A stretch of DNA of 64,000 nucleotides from Halomonas sp. 'Soap Lake #6' (GCF_003031405.1 NZ_CP020469.1:4588001-4652000), one strand, 5' to 3'; counted from the stretch's first letter, positions 20,478 to 30,306 are shown. Numbers and translations are program-made. Notes: generated by a model from the sequence alone, not told the origin.

Positions 20478-20513
20478 AAAACGGGCAGCCCCTTGTGGGC
20501 TGCCCGTTTTTTT
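20478..20513 (+). terminator. Intrinsic terminator between rpsO and pnp
   Basis: AAAACGGGCAGCCC pairs with GGGCTGCCCGTTTT around CTTGT and is followed by seven T. An attenuating terminator at this place is known from the E. coli rpsO-pnp operon. Confidence 0.93.
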
Positions 20514-20640
20514 ATAGCCGTCCCTCACATGCGATTTTAGCTTTCTGGTAGCCGTATGGCCCGCCAACGCCTAGAATGGTGACGAGTCAAAACGACCCAA
20601 GCGAAAAGACAAGTAGATATTAATGCTAAAGGAAGTCGCC

Positions 20641-22785
20641 GTGAATCCGGTAAAAAAAACGTTCCAGTACGGTCGTAGCACCGTCACCCTAGAAACTGGC
20701 CGCATTGCTCGCCAAGCCACTGGCGCCGTAATGGTGACCATGGACGAGACTGTCGTACTGTGTACGGTGGTAGCTAAAAAAGAAGCGAACCCTAACCAGC
20801 CTTTCTTCCCTCTCTCTGTGCACTACCAAGAGAAAACTTACGCAGTCGGTAAGATCCCAGGCGGTTTCTTCAAGCGTGAAGGTCGCCCTACAGAGAAAGA
20901 GACCCTCACATCTCGCCTGATCGACCGGCCGATTCGCCCGCTGTTCCCCAAGGGGTTTATGAACGAAGTGCAGGTGATCTGTACCGTTCTGTCTACCGAC
21001 CGTAACCATGATCCGGATATCGCGGCCATGCTGGGTACTTCCGCGGCGTTGGGTATTTCTGGTGTGCCGTTTAATGGTCCGATCGGCGCCGCGCGCGTTG
21101 GCTTTAACGAAGAGCAAGGGTATTTCCTGAACCCGACCGTTGAAGAGCTAGCCACCTCTGAGCTGGACATGGTAGTGGCCGGTACGGAAAACGCTGTACT
21201 GATGGTGGAATCCGAAGCCCAAGAGCTGCTCGAAGACGAAATGCTGGGTGCCGTACTGTTTGGCCACCAGGAGATGCAGGTTGCCGTCAACGCGATTAAA
21301 GAGCTGGTCGCTGAAGCAGGCAAGCCGCGCTGGGAGTGGCAGCCGCCCCAAGAGAACGTGGCGCTGAAAACTGCCATGGCCGATGCCTTTGAAGCCAAAG
21401 TGGGCGATGCTTACCGCATTACCGACAAAATGACCCGCCAAGACGCGCTTTCAGCACTTAAAGACGCAGCCGTTGAGCAGCTAGCGGCGGCTGAAGGCGA
21501 AGAAGCAGAAGGCAAGTTCAGTAAAGATGATGTGAAAGGTGCCTTTGCCGGCCTTGAAAAGCGCGTTGTGCGCTCACGTGTGGTGAAAGGCGAGCCGCGT
21601 ATCGATGGCCGCGATAACTTTACCGTACGTCCGTTGGCCATTGAAGTAGGTGTGCTGCCAAAAACGCACGGCTCTGCGGTATTTACCCGTGGTGAAACCC
21701 AAGCGATTGCGATTGCTACCTTGGGTACCCTGCGTGATTCGCAGTTGATCGAGTCCCTGGAAGGCGAGCGTAAAGATCGCTTTATGCTGCACTACAACTT
21801 CCCTCCCTACTGTGTGGGTGAAGCAGGCTTTATGGGTGGACCCAAGCGTCGTGAAATTGGTCATGGCCGTTTGGCGCGTCGTGGTGTTCAAGCGATGCTA
21901 CCTTCCGAAGAAGCCTTCCCCTATACCATTCGTGTGGTATCGGAAATTACCGAATCTAACGGTTCAAGCTCCATGGCTTCTGTGTGCGGCTCTTCGCTCG
22001 CGCTAATGGATGCCGGTGTGCCGCTGAAAGCGCCAGTGGCGGGTATTGCCATGGGCTTGGTGAAAGATGAAGACGGCTACGCCGTTCTCACTGATATCTT
22101 AGGTGACGAAGATCACCTGGGCGATATGGACTTCAAAGTTGCCGGTTCTGAAGAGGGCGTAACTGCCCTGCAGATGGACATTAAGATCGAAGGCATCAAC
22201 GAAGAGATCATGGAAAAGGCACTGCAGCAGGCTCATGATGCTCGCATCAGCATTCTTGCGCAGATGAATGACGTGATCAGCCAAAGCCGCACTGATGTGT
22301 CGGAAAATGCACCGTCCATGGCCACTATCAAAATCGACCCGGATAAGATCCGTGACGTGATTGGTAAAGGCGGCGCGACGATTCGCAAGATCTGTGAAGA
22401 TACCGGCGCTTCTATCGACCTAGATGATGACGGTACCGTACGCATCTATGCGGAAGATAAAGCTGCAGCGAAAAAAGCCATCGACACCGTATTGGCGATT
22501 ACCGCAGAAGCGGAAATCGGCAAGCTGTATAACGGCAAAGTGGTACGTATCGCTGACTTTGGTGCGTTTGTGAACATTATGCCGGGTACTGATGGCCTGG
22601 TGCATATCTCACAAATTGTTGCTGAGCGCGTTAACAACGTTCGCGACTTCTTAAATGAAGGCGACGATGTGATTGTTAAAGTGCTGGATATTGATAACCG
22701 CAACCGAGTGAAACTCTCCATTAAAGAGATCACTGAAGAAGAGAAAGCGGCCTTTGCCGCTGCCCCTTTAGAAGTTACCGAGTAA
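20641..22785 (+). CDS. pnp: Polyribonucleotide nucleotidyltransferase
   Basis: PNPase degrades RNA 3' to 5' by phosphorolysis and joins RNase E in the degradosome. The 714 residues comprise two RNase PH domains ([18 protein letters not shown]; the second with [13 protein letters not shown]), an alpha linker, a KH domain ([17 protein letters not shown]) and an S1 domain ([18 protein letters not shown]). GTG 20641 is chosen because AAGGA ends 7 nt before it and the N-terminus then matches the family; an in-frame ATG at 20623 would add six residues. Confidence 0.97.
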   Translation: MNPVKKTFQYGRSTVTLETGRIARQATGAVMVTMDETVVLCTVVAKKEANPNQPFFPLSVHYQEKTYAVGKIPGGFFKREGRPTEKETLTSRLIDRPIRPLFPKGFMNEVQVICTVLSTDRNHDPDIAAMLGTSAALGISGVPFNGPIGAARVGFNEEQGYFLNPTVEELATSELDMVVAGTENAVLMVESEAQELLEDEMLGAVLFGHQEMQVAVNAIKELVAEAGKPRWEWQPPQENVALKTAMADAFEAKVGDAYRITDKMTRQDALSALKDAAVEQLAAAEGEEAEGKFSKDDVKGAFAGLEKRVVRSRVVKGEPRIDGRDNFTVRPLAIEVGVLPKTHGSAVFTRGETQAIAIATLGTLRDSQLIESLEGERKDRFMLHYNFPPYCVGEAGFMGGPKRREIGHGRLARRGVQAMLPSEEAFPYTIRVVSEITESNGSSSMASVCGSSLALMDAGVPLKAPVAGIAMGLVKDEDGYAVLTDILGDEDHLGDMDFKVAGSEEGVTALQMDIKIEGINEEIMEKALQQAHDARISILAQMNDVISQSRTDVSENAPSMATIKIDPDKIRDVIGKGGATIRKICEDTGASIDLDDDGTVRIYAEDKAAAKKAIDTVLAITAEAEIGKLYNGKVVRIADFGAFVNIMPGTDGLVHISQIVAERVNNVRDFLNEGDDVIVKVLDIDNRNRVKLSIKEITEEEKAAFAAAPLEVTE

Positions 22786-22824
22786 CGATTGGTTGTGACA
22801 GTGTCGCTAGCTAGCGGCACATCA

Positions 22825-22857
22825 GTCGCCCCCGCAGCCCTTGGTTGCGGGGGCGGC
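22825..22857 (+). terminator. Strong GC hairpin after pnp
   Basis: A 12-bp stem of GTCGCCCCCGCA with its complement (one G-U) encloses a 9-nt loop, 40 nt after the pnp stop. No uniform T tract follows, so it may protect the 3' end or act as a weak terminator. Confidence 0.6.
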
Positions 22858-22967
22858 TTGCTTTGGTAGGCTTGGCTTTACCAAGAGACTGGGTTGATGG
22901 GTGCCTGTAGGGAATAGTCTATGGTTAGCTTACTATTGCTATTATTTACCATAAGGACTCAGTCTAC

Positions 22968-24074
22968 GTGCTCAACTGGAAGGAAGTGCCACAGCTTCCC
23001 AAAGCGGAAGGGCGGATTGAGGCTATTGACCTCGCCCGCGGGGTTGCCATCGGGCTGATGATTATTAGCCACGCCGTTAGTGGGCTAGTGGGCATTCGTA
23101 ACGTGCCCGACTGGGGCATGGTGCCTATCCACTTTTTAACCAAATTCTCCTCATCGCTATTTATTTTGGTGTTTGGCATCGCACTGGCGGTTGCGTTTCT
23201 ATCTCATACCCAGAGTGATGATTGGCCCAAACGGCGCCTAAAGTTATGGGTGCGGGCGCTTGAGGTTTGGTTTTGGTACAAAGTGCTTACCGTTGTTGAG
23301 ATGCTGCCCTTCAGCTCGCCTGGCGATATCGTTAATACACTGCTCTATGGGCGCTTTGCCATCTGGGTGGAGATCCTCGGCTTCTACGCCATTGCCCTGT
23401 TATGGGTGCCGTTGATACTGCCGCTTTGGGCACGAACACCACTATGGGGGCGTGTGGCAGCCATTGTTGGCCTAACGGTGCTTTCCGCATGGCTACAGGG
23501 GTTTACCTTTGGCGGCAACGATATCCTGAAAGCCCTGTTAGTAGATCACGAAGACCACTACGCCTGGGGACAGCTCAGCCGGGCACCGTTAATTTTGTCA
23601 GGCTTATTGATTGGCGAGGCCATACTGCGCTGTTATTTCGACCAAATCTTACGCCGCCGCTTGGTGCTTGTGCTAGTCAGCACAGGCGCGCTGATGGTGG
23701 TTGGTTTTTATGGTTTGGCAATCATCCATGGCGATGTATACAGCGCCATGATGGCGGTTGCCCGAAACGTAGGTAAGCACCCGCCTGGGCTGCAATTTAT
23801 GCTGTTTAGTGTCGGGGGCGCTTTGATACTGTTGGGGTTAGCCCTGGCAGGAGGGGCCATGGCTGCCAAAGCGCTACGGCCACTAGCAATAGTGGGTAGC
23901 GATGCCCTCAAAGCGTTTATTTTCCACATTGTGATGATCTTCCTGGTGCTGCGCTTTTTGCTGGAAGGCCAGGGTGCCTACACTTATCCACAGGCGCTTG
24001 GCGTGGGTGGGTTGTTAATAGTTGGGGCCGCACTATGGATTTGGCTGACCCGCTGGGTTGCTCGCCACAAATAA
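22968..24074 (+). CDS. Membrane acyltransferase-like protein (HGSNAT/DUF1624 type)
   Basis: This 368-residue protein has about ten hydrophobic segments. Near the N-terminus, GRIEAIDLARGVAIGLMI with a following ISHAV matches the R-x-x-x-[IL]-D-x-x-R-G start of the heparan-alpha-glucosaminide acetyltransferase/DUF1624 group, relatives of acyltransferase_3 enzymes. Its probable role is acyl transfer across the inner membrane onto a surface sugar; the substrate is unknown. GTG 22968 follows AAGGA by 10 nt. The next gene starts 13 nt downstream, so the two are likely an operon. Confidence 0.7.
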   Translation: MLNWKEVPQLPKAEGRIEAIDLARGVAIGLMIISHAVSGLVGIRNVPDWGMVPIHFLTKFSSSLFILVFGIALAVAFLSHTQSDDWPKRRLKLWVRALEVWFWYKVLTVVEMLPFSSPGDIVNTLLYGRFAIWVEILGFYAIALLWVPLILPLWARTPLWGRVAAIVGLTVLSAWLQGFTFGGNDILKALLVDHEDHYAWGQLSRAPLILSGLLIGEAILRCYFDQILRRRLVLVLVSTGALMVVGFYGLAIIHGDVYSAMMAVARNVGKHPPGLQFMLFSVGGALILLGLALAGGAMAAKALRPLAIVGSDALKAFIFHIVMIFLVLRFLLEGQGAYTYPQALGVGGLLIVGAALWIWLTRWVARHK

Positions 24075-24086
24075 GAGGTAACTATT

Positions 24087-25193
24087 TTGAAAGCATTACA
24101 CTGCTGGCTGATAGGCGTTGCGCTATTAGTAGTGCTTCCTGTCTATGCCGCTGGGTATGACGACACACATTGGTACTATGAAGTCGATAAACAGAGTGCT
24201 TGGCAGGGTAATTTAAATGCGCGAATAGCTGCCATTGAAGAGGTGTTTGGCGGTCAGTTGGGTGTCTATGTACAGAACCTGGCAAGTGGAGAAGCCTACT
24301 CATGGCAAGCCGACCAGCCATGGTACTTAGCATCATTGGTTAAAGTACCGGTGGCAGCCCAGGTACTAGCCGAGCGCCAGGCAGGCGCACTTTCCCTTGA
24401 TGAACGGCTGACCCTTGCCCGCAGCGACTACGTAGACGGCGCAGGGCCGGTTAACTGGCATGACCCTGGTACACCGATCACTATTCGCTACCTACTAGAG
24501 CAGATGATTACCGTCAGCGACAATACCGCCTCGGATATGTTGATTGACCGAGTAGGGCTTGATGAAGTTAATGCCCGGGCCAGGGCAATGGTAGCGGCCA
24601 GTGGGGGTAATCCTGAAGTGTTAGGCCCCATCGGTAAGCTGGTAGGCGTTCGCCAGGGAGTGTATGGGCAATTACATCCCGACGCCCGTGGCCTGGCTGG
24701 GCTAGACTTTATAGCCCTGCGGGAGCATAGCGTTAATCAGCGCCCTGCAGCGCTGGCACGCAGGCTTAGAGTAGGCCGTGAGTTATTGGTACAGCCTGAC
24801 TACGACCACGCCTTTGATGCTTATGAAGCGACGGGCGAGAATGGCGGCACACTACGTGCCTATGGCGATGTGTTGGCCAGCCTGCACCACGGTGGCATGG
24901 CCGATCTCGATACCGCGCAGCGCCAACTACTGTTGGCAGTCATGGGTCGCACTCGTTCCGGAGAGCACCGCCTGAAGCAGGGTATGGGTAGCACTTTTCA
25001 CTTTGCCCATAAGACGGGCACCCAGCACCGGCGTAGCTGTGATGCTGGCATTGCCTCTAGGCATGGTTCTGAAGCGGGGCCATGGGTGATTGTCGCATGT
25101 GGCCGCGGCCCACTTGCTGCAAGCACCCACGAACAAGCGATGGCAAGGATCGGGGAAGCACTGCGTGATAGCGGTGCGTTATCCGGTCCTTAA
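24087..25193 (+). CDS. Exported class A beta-lactamase-fold serine hydrolase
   Basis: This 368-residue protein begins with a signal peptide (cleavage probably near VYAAG, residue 22) and carries the three serine penicillin-recognising motifs in order: SLVK (Ser83, Lys86), SDN (144-146) and KTG (309-311). The omega-loop ExELN motif of true class A beta-lactamases is not visible and the protein is about 80 residues longer, so a periplasmic peptidase or esterase role is more likely than antibiotic resistance. TTG 24087 follows AAGAGGT at good spacing. It is probably cotranscribed with the upstream acyltransferase. Confidence 0.72.
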   Translation: MKALHCWLIGVALLVVLPVYAAGYDDTHWYYEVDKQSAWQGNLNARIAAIEEVFGGQLGVYVQNLASGEAYSWQADQPWYLASLVKVPVAAQVLAERQAGALSLDERLTLARSDYVDGAGPVNWHDPGTPITIRYLLEQMITVSDNTASDMLIDRVGLDEVNARARAMVAASGGNPEVLGPIGKLVGVRQGVYGQLHPDARGLAGLDFIALREHSVNQRPAALARRLRVGRELLVQPDYDHAFDAYEATGENGGTLRAYGDVLASLHHGGMADLDTAQRQLLLAVMGRTRSGEHRLKQGMGSTFHFAHKTGTQHRRSCDAGIASRHGSEAGPWVIVACGRGPLAASTHEQAMARIGEALRDSGALSGP

Positions 25194-25276
25194 CCACGCT
25201 CGCTCCTACAAGCCTGTGCCAGCGTGATAAACTGAGTGGGCACTCTATTGACGCTTCACTGTTGGTAAGCGTTAAC

Positions 25277-25300
25277 AGACCTTGTTGGGTCTTTTTATTT
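25277..25300 (+). terminator. Weak terminator-like hairpin before ppiC
   Basis: AGACC pairs with GGTCT around a 6-nt loop and is followed by CTTTTTATTT. The stem is only 5 bp, and it lies about 18 nt upstream of the ppiC start. Confidence 0.4.
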
Positions 25301-25317
25301 CTATCTAGGAGTTTGTT

Positions 25318-25596
25318 ATGGCACGTGCCAGCGCCCGTCACATTTTGGTAAGCAGTGAAGAGCAGTGCAATGCACTGAAACAAGAGATCGAAAATGGTCG
25401 TGACTTTGCTGATGTCGCCAAGCAGCACTCAAGCTGCCCATCTGGCCGCCAAGGCGGTGATTTAGGCAGCTTTGGCCCCGGCCAAATGGTGCCTGAGTTC
25501 GACAAAGTTGTTTTCAGCGGTGAACTAAACAAGGTACACGGACCCGTACAAACCCAGTTTGGCTACCACCTGTTGGAAATCACTAGCCGCAGCTAA
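25318..25596 (+). CDS. ppiC: Parvulin-type peptidyl-prolyl isomerase PpiC
   Basis: PpiC is the small cytoplasmic parvulin that speeds cis-trans isomerisation of prolyl bonds. At 92 residues it is a single parvulin domain: [52 protein letters not shown] and the end [13 protein letters not shown]. The family's usual length is 93. TAGGAG precedes ATG 25318. No signal or membrane segment is present. Confidence 0.94.
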   Translation: MARASARHILVSSEEQCNALKQEIENGRDFADVAKQHSSCPSGRQGGDLGSFGPGQMVPEFDKVVFSGELNKVHGPVQTQFGYHLLEITSRS

Positions 25597-25617
25597 TGGC
25601 GCCAAATGGCCGTCGAG

Positions 25618-25641
25618 CACCGCGGCCTCTGTGCCGCGGTG
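25618..25641 (+). promoter_or_regulatory. Perfect hairpin touching the ribosome site of the ABC ATPase gene
   Basis: CACCGCGGC and GCCGCGGTG form a perfect 9-bp stem with a 6-nt loop; its 3' arm ends one base before the GAGGAG ribosome site at 25643. There is no T tract, so it is not a terminator. It could tune translation of the following gene. Confidence 0.4.
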
Positions 25642-25654
25642 TGAGGAGCACGCC

Positions 25655-26590
25655 TTGAACGATCCCATTATTACTATCGAAGGCTTGAACAAAACCTACG
25701 AAGGTGGCTTTCAAGCGTTAACCCGTGTGGATTTAACCATCCAACGCGGCGAGATTTTTGCCCTGCTTGGCCCAAATGGGGCAGGCAAAACTACCTTGAT
25801 CAGTGTGGTGTGTGGGCTAGTAAACCCCTCAGAAGGCTCTGTGGTGGTGGATGGCTTCGACAGCATTAGCCATTATCGCCAAGCCCGTGAGCGGATTGGG
25901 CTAGTGCCCCAAGAACTCACCAACGAAGCTTTTGAAACGGTATGGAATACAGTCAGTTTTAGCCGTGGCTTGTTTGGTAAGCCGCCTAACCCTGCTCATA
26001 TCGAAAAGGTGCTGAAATCCCTAAGCCTGTGGGATAAGCGCAATAACCGTTTGATGACGCTTTCAGGTGGCATGAAGCGCCGAGTGCTAATCGCCAAAGC
26101 GCTCTCCCACGAGCCACGTATTCTGTTTCTTGATGAGCCCACCGCAGGCGTTGACGTTGAGCTACGCCGGGATATGTGGAACGTAGTGCGCGGGCTGCGG
26201 GATAACGGCGTTACGATTATTCTTACCACTCACTACATCGAAGAAGCTGAAGAGATGGCTGACCGCATCGGCGTTATTAATCGCGGTGAGATTGTATTGG
26301 TGGAAGAGAAAGCAGCGCTCATGAAAAAGCTCGGCAGCAAACAGCTAACACTGCAGCTGCAAACGCCACTAAACGTGATTCCTTCGGCCCTCGACCAAGA
26401 TGAGCTAAGCCTAGCGGCAGATGGTCATGAACTGGTCTATACCTACGATGGTCGTCAGGAGGAGGAAGGGCGGGGCATTTCCGCTTTACTCACGCAGCTG
26501 GAAAAAGAAGGCATTGGTTTTAAAGACCTGCACACTCGGCAGAGTTCTCTGGAAGATATTTTCGTCGACCTAGTAAAGGAGCGCTCATGA
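25655..26590 (+). CDS. yadG: ABC-2 transporter ATP-binding protein, YadG type
   Basis: This 311-residue ATPase has Walker A GPNGAGKT, signature LSGGMKRRV, Walker [14 protein letters not shown] and the switch histidine in [11 protein letters not shown]. Length and sequence follow E. coli YadG, an ABC exporter ATPase of unknown substrate, including the segment [20 protein letters not shown] 25655 is chosen because GAGGAG lies 6 nt before it. The stop overlaps the permease start as ATGA. Confidence 0.85.
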   Translation: MNDPIITIEGLNKTYEGGFQALTRVDLTIQRGEIFALLGPNGAGKTTLISVVCGLVNPSEGSVVVDGFDSISHYRQARERIGLVPQELTNEAFETVWNTVSFSRGLFGKPPNPAHIEKVLKSLSLWDKRNNRLMTLSGGMKRRVLIAKALSHEPRILFLDEPTAGVDVELRRDMWNVVRGLRDNGVTIILTTHYIEEAEEMADRIGVINRGEIVLVEEKAALMKKLGSKQLTLQLQTPLNVIPSALDQDELSLAADGHELVYTYDGRQEEEGRGISALLTQLEKEGIGFKDLHTRQSSLEDIFVDLVKERS

Positions 26591-27348
26591 ACCTCTACCC
26601 CGTTCGTGCCATCTATATGGCAGAAATGGCGCGTACTCGGCGTACCCTGCTGCAAAGCATTGTCTCACCGGTGATCTCTACCTCGCTCTATTTTGTGGTG
26701 TTTGGTGCAGCGATTGGCTCGCGCATCAGCGAGATTGGCGGGGTCAGCTACGGCGCTTTTATCGTGCCAGGGCTGATTATGTTAATGCTGCTCACCCAGA
26801 GTGTGTCTAACGCTTCCTTTGGGATTTTCTTTCCCAAGTTTTCTGGCAGCATTTACGAGATTTTATCGGCACCTATCTCTTACCTGGAGATTGTTGTGGG
26901 CTATGTGGGGGCGGCGGCATCAAAGTCAATTCTGCTGGGGCTGATTATTCTTGCCACCTCCAGTTTGTTTGTACCGCTGGAGATCGCCCATCCCATCTGG
27001 ATGCTTACTTTTCTGGTGCTCACTGCGGTTACCTTCAGCTTGCTGGGGTTTATCATTGGTATCTGGGCTGACGGTTTCGATAAGCTTCAGTTGGTGCCGC
27101 TGTTGGTGATCACGCCGCTGACATTTCTGGGAGGCAGCTTCTATTCCATTGATATGCTCCCGCCGTTTTGGCAAACCGTCACGCTGGCGAACCCAGTGGT
27201 GTATTTGGTAAGTGGTTTCCGTTGGAGCTTCTACGGTATTAGTGACGTTAGCCTTGGTGCCAGCGTAGCGATGATTTTGCTGTTTCTCATCGCGAGTCTT
27301 GCCACCATCGCCTGGATTTTCCGCACCGGTTACCGCTTAAAACCCTAG
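26587..27348 (+). CDS. yadH: ABC-2 transporter permease, YadH type
   Basis: This 253-residue inner-membrane protein has six predicted hydrophobic segments and the ABC-2 permease pattern, with [19 protein letters not shown] near residue 177 and [16 protein letters not shown] after it. It pairs with the ATPase gene through a 4-nt overlap, forming a complete half-transporter exporter like E. coli YadGH. The substrate is unknown. Confidence 0.85.
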   Translation: MNLYPVRAIYMAEMARTRRTLLQSIVSPVISTSLYFVVFGAAIGSRISEIGGVSYGAFIVPGLIMLMLLTQSVSNASFGIFFPKFSGSIYEILSAPISYLEIVVGYVGAAASKSILLGLIILATSSLFVPLEIAHPIWMLTFLVLTAVTFSLLGFIIGIWADGFDKLQLVPLLVITPLTFLGGSFYSIDMLPPFWQTVTLANPVVYLVSGFRWSFYGISDVSLGASVAMILLFLIASLATIAWIFRTGYRLKP

Positions 27349-27363
27349 TGGTTTTAAGCTGCT

Positions 27364-27393
27364 CGTTTTCTGTTAATCCGCTTTCTGCTTAAA
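27364..27393 (+). repeat. Two degenerate 15-nt tandem units
   Basis: CGTTTTCTGTTAATC is followed directly by CGCTTTCTGCTTAAA (11 of 15 identical) in the 60-nt spacer between the permease and yejK. It is the same style of spacer as the larger arrays. Confidence 0.45.
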
Positions 27394-27408
27394 AGGTAAC
27401 TCCCGCTT

Positions 27409-28422
27409 ATGCCGCTACTGCAAAGCACTGTGCACCGCCTTGACCCGTCGCTAGACGGAGAGCGTTTATCCGTCACGGCGGCACCGGCCTCACTATCGGA
27501 GGTCAACGACGATCCGGTGATGGCAAGCTTGGTGAACGCGCTAAACGACACCTATAACACCAAAGCCAAGGGGTGGGGGCGGTTTGCCGAACAAGGTGAG
27601 CAGGCTGGGCCGTTAGTAGCCTGGCTGAGGGATTACATGGCTGGCGAGCAGGATTTTGCCCAATTCTCTACAGCGATGGCCGAGCGCCTTGCGCAGACGC
27701 TTCAAGAGCAGCTCTCCGTTAGTGGCTATCTGGTATTTGCCCACCTGCGCCAGGGCGATACTGAAACCCTGTTTCTGGGTTTGATACACCAGCGTGAAGG
27801 TATTGGCATTAACGCTGAGCACCAAGCAGTACCTGCTGCTCAACTGAATACCAGCCAGCTAACCTTGGCGGCACGGATTAACCTTACCCAATGGCAAAGT
27901 GATTCCGAAAGCGCGCAGTATGTGTCGTTTTTAAAGGATCGAGGCGGTAAAAAGCTCGCCGATGGCTTAGTAGCACTGCTCGGAATGGAAGAGGGCATTG
28001 ATGCCCCCGCTGAAACTCGTACGTTGTTGAAGGCCTTCAGCGATTACGTCGAGAAAGAGGATTACGACGAAGAAGCCAGCCGGGAAAAAACCGATACCCT
28101 GGTGGACTATGCCAACGAGCAGTTGCGTCGTGGTGAGCCAATGACCCTGGAAGAGCTTTCAGGGTTAGTAGATGAAAAGCAGCCTAAGGCGTTTTACGAG
28201 CATATTCGCAATGCTGACTACGGCCTTTCCCCAGAAATCCCACCAGATAAACGCACTATTAGCCAGTTTCGCCGCTTTACCGGTCGCGCTGGGGGCGTTT
28301 CAATTAGCTTTGATTCGCATCTGCTGGGTTCCAGTATTGAGTATGATGAAACTCAAGACCGTCTCATCATCAAGCAAGTGCCCAAGCAGCTAAAAGAGCA
28401 GTTGGCCAAGAGTAATGAGTGA
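27409..28422 (+). CDS. yejK: Nucleoid-associated protein YejK (NdpA)
   Basis: The 337-residue protein matches the NdpA/YejK nucleoid-associated family in length and in the C-terminal RTISQFRRFTGRAGGVSISF segment. The role of this family is poorly defined; it copurifies with the nucleoid and binds DNA. The protein is acidic overall and has no signal or membrane segment. It is followed by the TerB-like gene after 91 nt. Confidence 0.88.
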   Translation: MPLLQSTVHRLDPSLDGERLSVTAAPASLSEVNDDPVMASLVNALNDTYNTKAKGWGRFAEQGEQAGPLVAWLRDYMAGEQDFAQFSTAMAERLAQTLQEQLSVSGYLVFAHLRQGDTETLFLGLIHQREGIGINAEHQAVPAAQLNTSQLTLAARINLTQWQSDSESAQYVSFLKDRGGKKLADGLVALLGMEEGIDAPAETRTLLKAFSDYVEKEDYDEEASREKTDTLVDYANEQLRRGEPMTLEELSGLVDEKQPKAFYEHIRNADYGLSPEIPPDKRTISQFRRFTGRAGGVSISFDSHLLGSSIEYDETQDRLIIKQVPKQLKEQLAKSNE

Positions 28423-28513
28423 GGGAAGAGGCTGACGTGAAGCTCCCTGGATGAGAGGGCACTAAGCGTCATATTACTAGTCGAAGAGGCAGGTTTGTTA
28501 ATAGGAGAAAGCC

Positions 28514-28966
28514 GTGCTGGACGCCATTAGTAACTTCTTCCAGCGGGCGCTGGCGGAGCCAGAGCAGCGTGAGAATCGAGCGATTACGCTAGAGTTGGCC
28601 ACAGCGGCACTGCTATGCGAAGTGATGCGCGCTGACTATGACCAAAGCGACGCCGAGCGCACTGCGCTGAAACAGATGTTAACCACTCGTTACCACCTAA
28701 GCGAAAGTGAAGTCACCGAGTTAATGGCGCTGGCGGAAGCGGAAGTTGACGATGCAGTGGATCACTATCAATTTGTCAGCTTAATTAAGCAGCACTATGA
28801 CTATGAGCAGCGCTGCGAACTGGTGGCGCTAATGTGGCAGCTTGCCTGGGCTGACGGCTCGCTGAACCCACTTGAAGAGCACCGTATCCGGCGGCTGGCG
28901 GACCTGTTGCACGTTAGCCACAGCGACTTTATTCGCAGCAAACTGGCTAGCCAGCCATCGATATAA
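28514..28966 (+). CDS. TerB-like helical protein
   Basis: The 150-residue protein is all-helical and acidic, with the TerB-family pattern EVMRADYDQSDAERTALKQM followed later by WQLAWADGSLNPLEEHRIRR. The paired D-x-S/D loops (DYDQSD and ADGSLNPLEE) resemble the metal-binding repeats of TerB. GTG 28514 follows AGGAG by 6 nt. There is no tellurite-resistance operon around it, so the name reflects fold only. Its end is 27 nt from the convergent serine hydrolase gene. Confidence 0.8.
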   Translation: MLDAISNFFQRALAEPEQRENRAITLELATAALLCEVMRADYDQSDAERTALKQMLTTRYHLSESEVTELMALAEAEVDDAVDHYQFVSLIKQHYDYEQRCELVALMWQLAWADGSLNPLEEHRIRRLADLLHVSHSDFIRSKLASQPSI

Positions 28967-28993
28967 TGCGCCGAAAAGCGGTGTGCAGCTTGC

Positions 28994-30010
28994 TTACTGC
29001 TGTTCCTGTTCCAGCAAGCCAACCACTAATTGATGTAACTGTTGCTGGAACTGACCGCCTGGTGAAGGTGGGTTGGGATCAGACGTGATCACAACGGTCA
29101 TTTCCCGTTCTGGGATCACATAGAGCGCCTGTCCACCGTATCCCCTGCCATAATAAACGGGCACATTGGCAAGTGTAGTAATAAACCAGCCATAGCCGTA
29201 ACCATCGCCTGTCCAGGGGGATTGGCCTCTGGGCATCCAGGAGGCCGCCACCCAGTCTTCTGGTAGTACCCGCTGACCATCTACTAGGCCGTCGTTACGG
29301 TACAGCTCACCTACCTCAATTAACGCCCTAGGCGACAGCTGCATGTCGTTGCCGCCGAAGTAGATGCCTTGGGGGTCTCGTGGCCAGGGTGGTATCGCAA
29401 TGTTTAATGGCTCGCCCAGCAGGCGCTGAGCAAGGGAGTGGGTGGTTTCACCGCTAGCCTGCGTAAGCGCTGCGGAAAGTAAGTGGCTGGTGCCCGTGGA
29501 GTAGAGCATGCGCCCACCGGGTTCATCAACAAATGGGCGGGTGAGCGCATCGTGTACCCAGTTGCTACTGGCCACCCAAGCGCTATAGTTACCCCCCGAG
29601 GTACGCTCCAAGCCCGCTTGTTGGGCCAGCAAATGCGCCACGGTAATATCGTTTATCTGCGGGTCTGCGCTGCTATCTACGTTACTTGGCAACTGGCCTA
29701 ACAGCGCCACCATGGGTTGCTCGGTAGACTCAATCACTCCCGCCTCAATGGCCGCCCCCGTCAATGCTGCGAGCACAGTTTTAGACAGTGATTTGATGTT
29801 AGCGGGTGACGCGACACCAGGGCCGCCCTGGTGAAGCTCATGAACGACACGTCCTTGATACGCCACCACTACCGTATGCACACGGTCTAACTCAGCAGCT
29901 TGCTGGTCAAGTACTTGCAATACTCCAGGGCTGGGTGGGTTGGCCGTCGCACCAACGCTAAACAGCAGCGAAATAGCGGCACAGGAAATTAGGCGCACAG
30001 GTAAACGCAT
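28994..30010 (-). CDS. Exported class C beta-lactamase-family serine hydrolase
   Basis: The 338-residue protein has a signal peptide (MRLPVRLISCAAISLLFSVG) and the beta-lactamase/DD-peptidase (PF00144) layout: SLSK nucleophile motif in NIKSLSKTVLAAL, a tyrosine motif in MLYSTGTSHLLSAAL, GYGYGWF and a late GRGYGGQALYVIPE. Likely substrates are peptidoglycan stems or esters; function is not fixed by sequence. ATG at 30010 is chosen. The frame stays open to 30100, but that extension is translated tandem repeat (LCQRALPKSS...), so it is not believed. An in-frame ATG at 30034 is an alternative. Confidence 0.8.
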   Translation of the reverse strand: MRLPVRLISCAAISLLFSVGATANPPSPGVLQVLDQQAAELDRVHTVVVAYQGRVVHELHQGGPGVASPANIKSLSKTVLAALTGAAIEAGVIESTEQPMVALLGQLPSNVDSSADPQINDITVAHLLAQQAGLERTSGGNYSAWVASSNWVHDALTRPFVDEPGGRMLYSTGTSHLLSAALTQASGETTHSLAQRLLGEPLNIAIPPWPRDPQGIYFGGNDMQLSPRALIEVGELYRNDGLVDGQRVLPEDWVAASWMPRGQSPWTGDGYGYGWFITTLANVPVYYGRGYGGQALYVIPEREMTVVITSDPNPPSPGGQFQQQLHQLVVGLLEQEQQ

Positions 30011-30020
30011 GGCAACACCG

Positions 30021-30101
30021 TTGGCAAAGAGCATTGGTAAAAAAGACCTTTGGCAAAGACCTTCGACAGAGCTCTTTGGTAGAGCCCTTTGGCAGAGCAA
30101 G
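30021..30101. repeat. Six tandem 13-15-nt units upstream of the serine hydrolase
   Basis: Units begin at 30021, 30034, 30049, 30062, 30075 and 30088: TTGGCAAAGAGCA, TTGGTAAAAAAGACC, TTTGGCAAAGACC, TTCGACAGAGCTC, TTTGGTAGAGCCC, TTTGGCAGAGCAAG. Looser AAAAGGTCTGG-like copies continue to about 30140. The array occupies what should be the promoter and leader of the minus-strand hydrolase gene. I see no gene between 30011 and 30306. Confidence 0.8.
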
Positions 30102-30306
30102 TAAAGGCCAGGGCAAAAGGTCTGGAAAAGGTTCTGAAAAAAACTTATGGATAAAAGCTTCGAGGCTGAGAAAAGGGGGAGGTTCCATCACGAAGTGATG
30201 CGGGCATTACGCAAAAATAGAAAAACACTGCTAGGCTTGGGTTGTTGGCTTTAAAGGTAAGCAACCCGTTGATTTCCATGAAACGCAATAAGCAAGGAGC
30301 GCCGTT

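Noticed and set aside
24087..25193. Antibiotic-resistance beta-lactamase
   Set aside because: The SxxK, SDN and KTG motifs are present, but the omega-loop glutamate motif is not visible and the length is unusual. A general serine hydrolase is the safer call.
28514..28966. Tellurite-resistance determinant
   Set aside because: Only a TerB-like fold is seen; no terACDE genes are nearby.
30010..30100. Thirty-residue N-terminal extension of the serine hydrolase
   Set aside because: The residues come from the tandem repeat and precede a normal signal peptide start at 30010.
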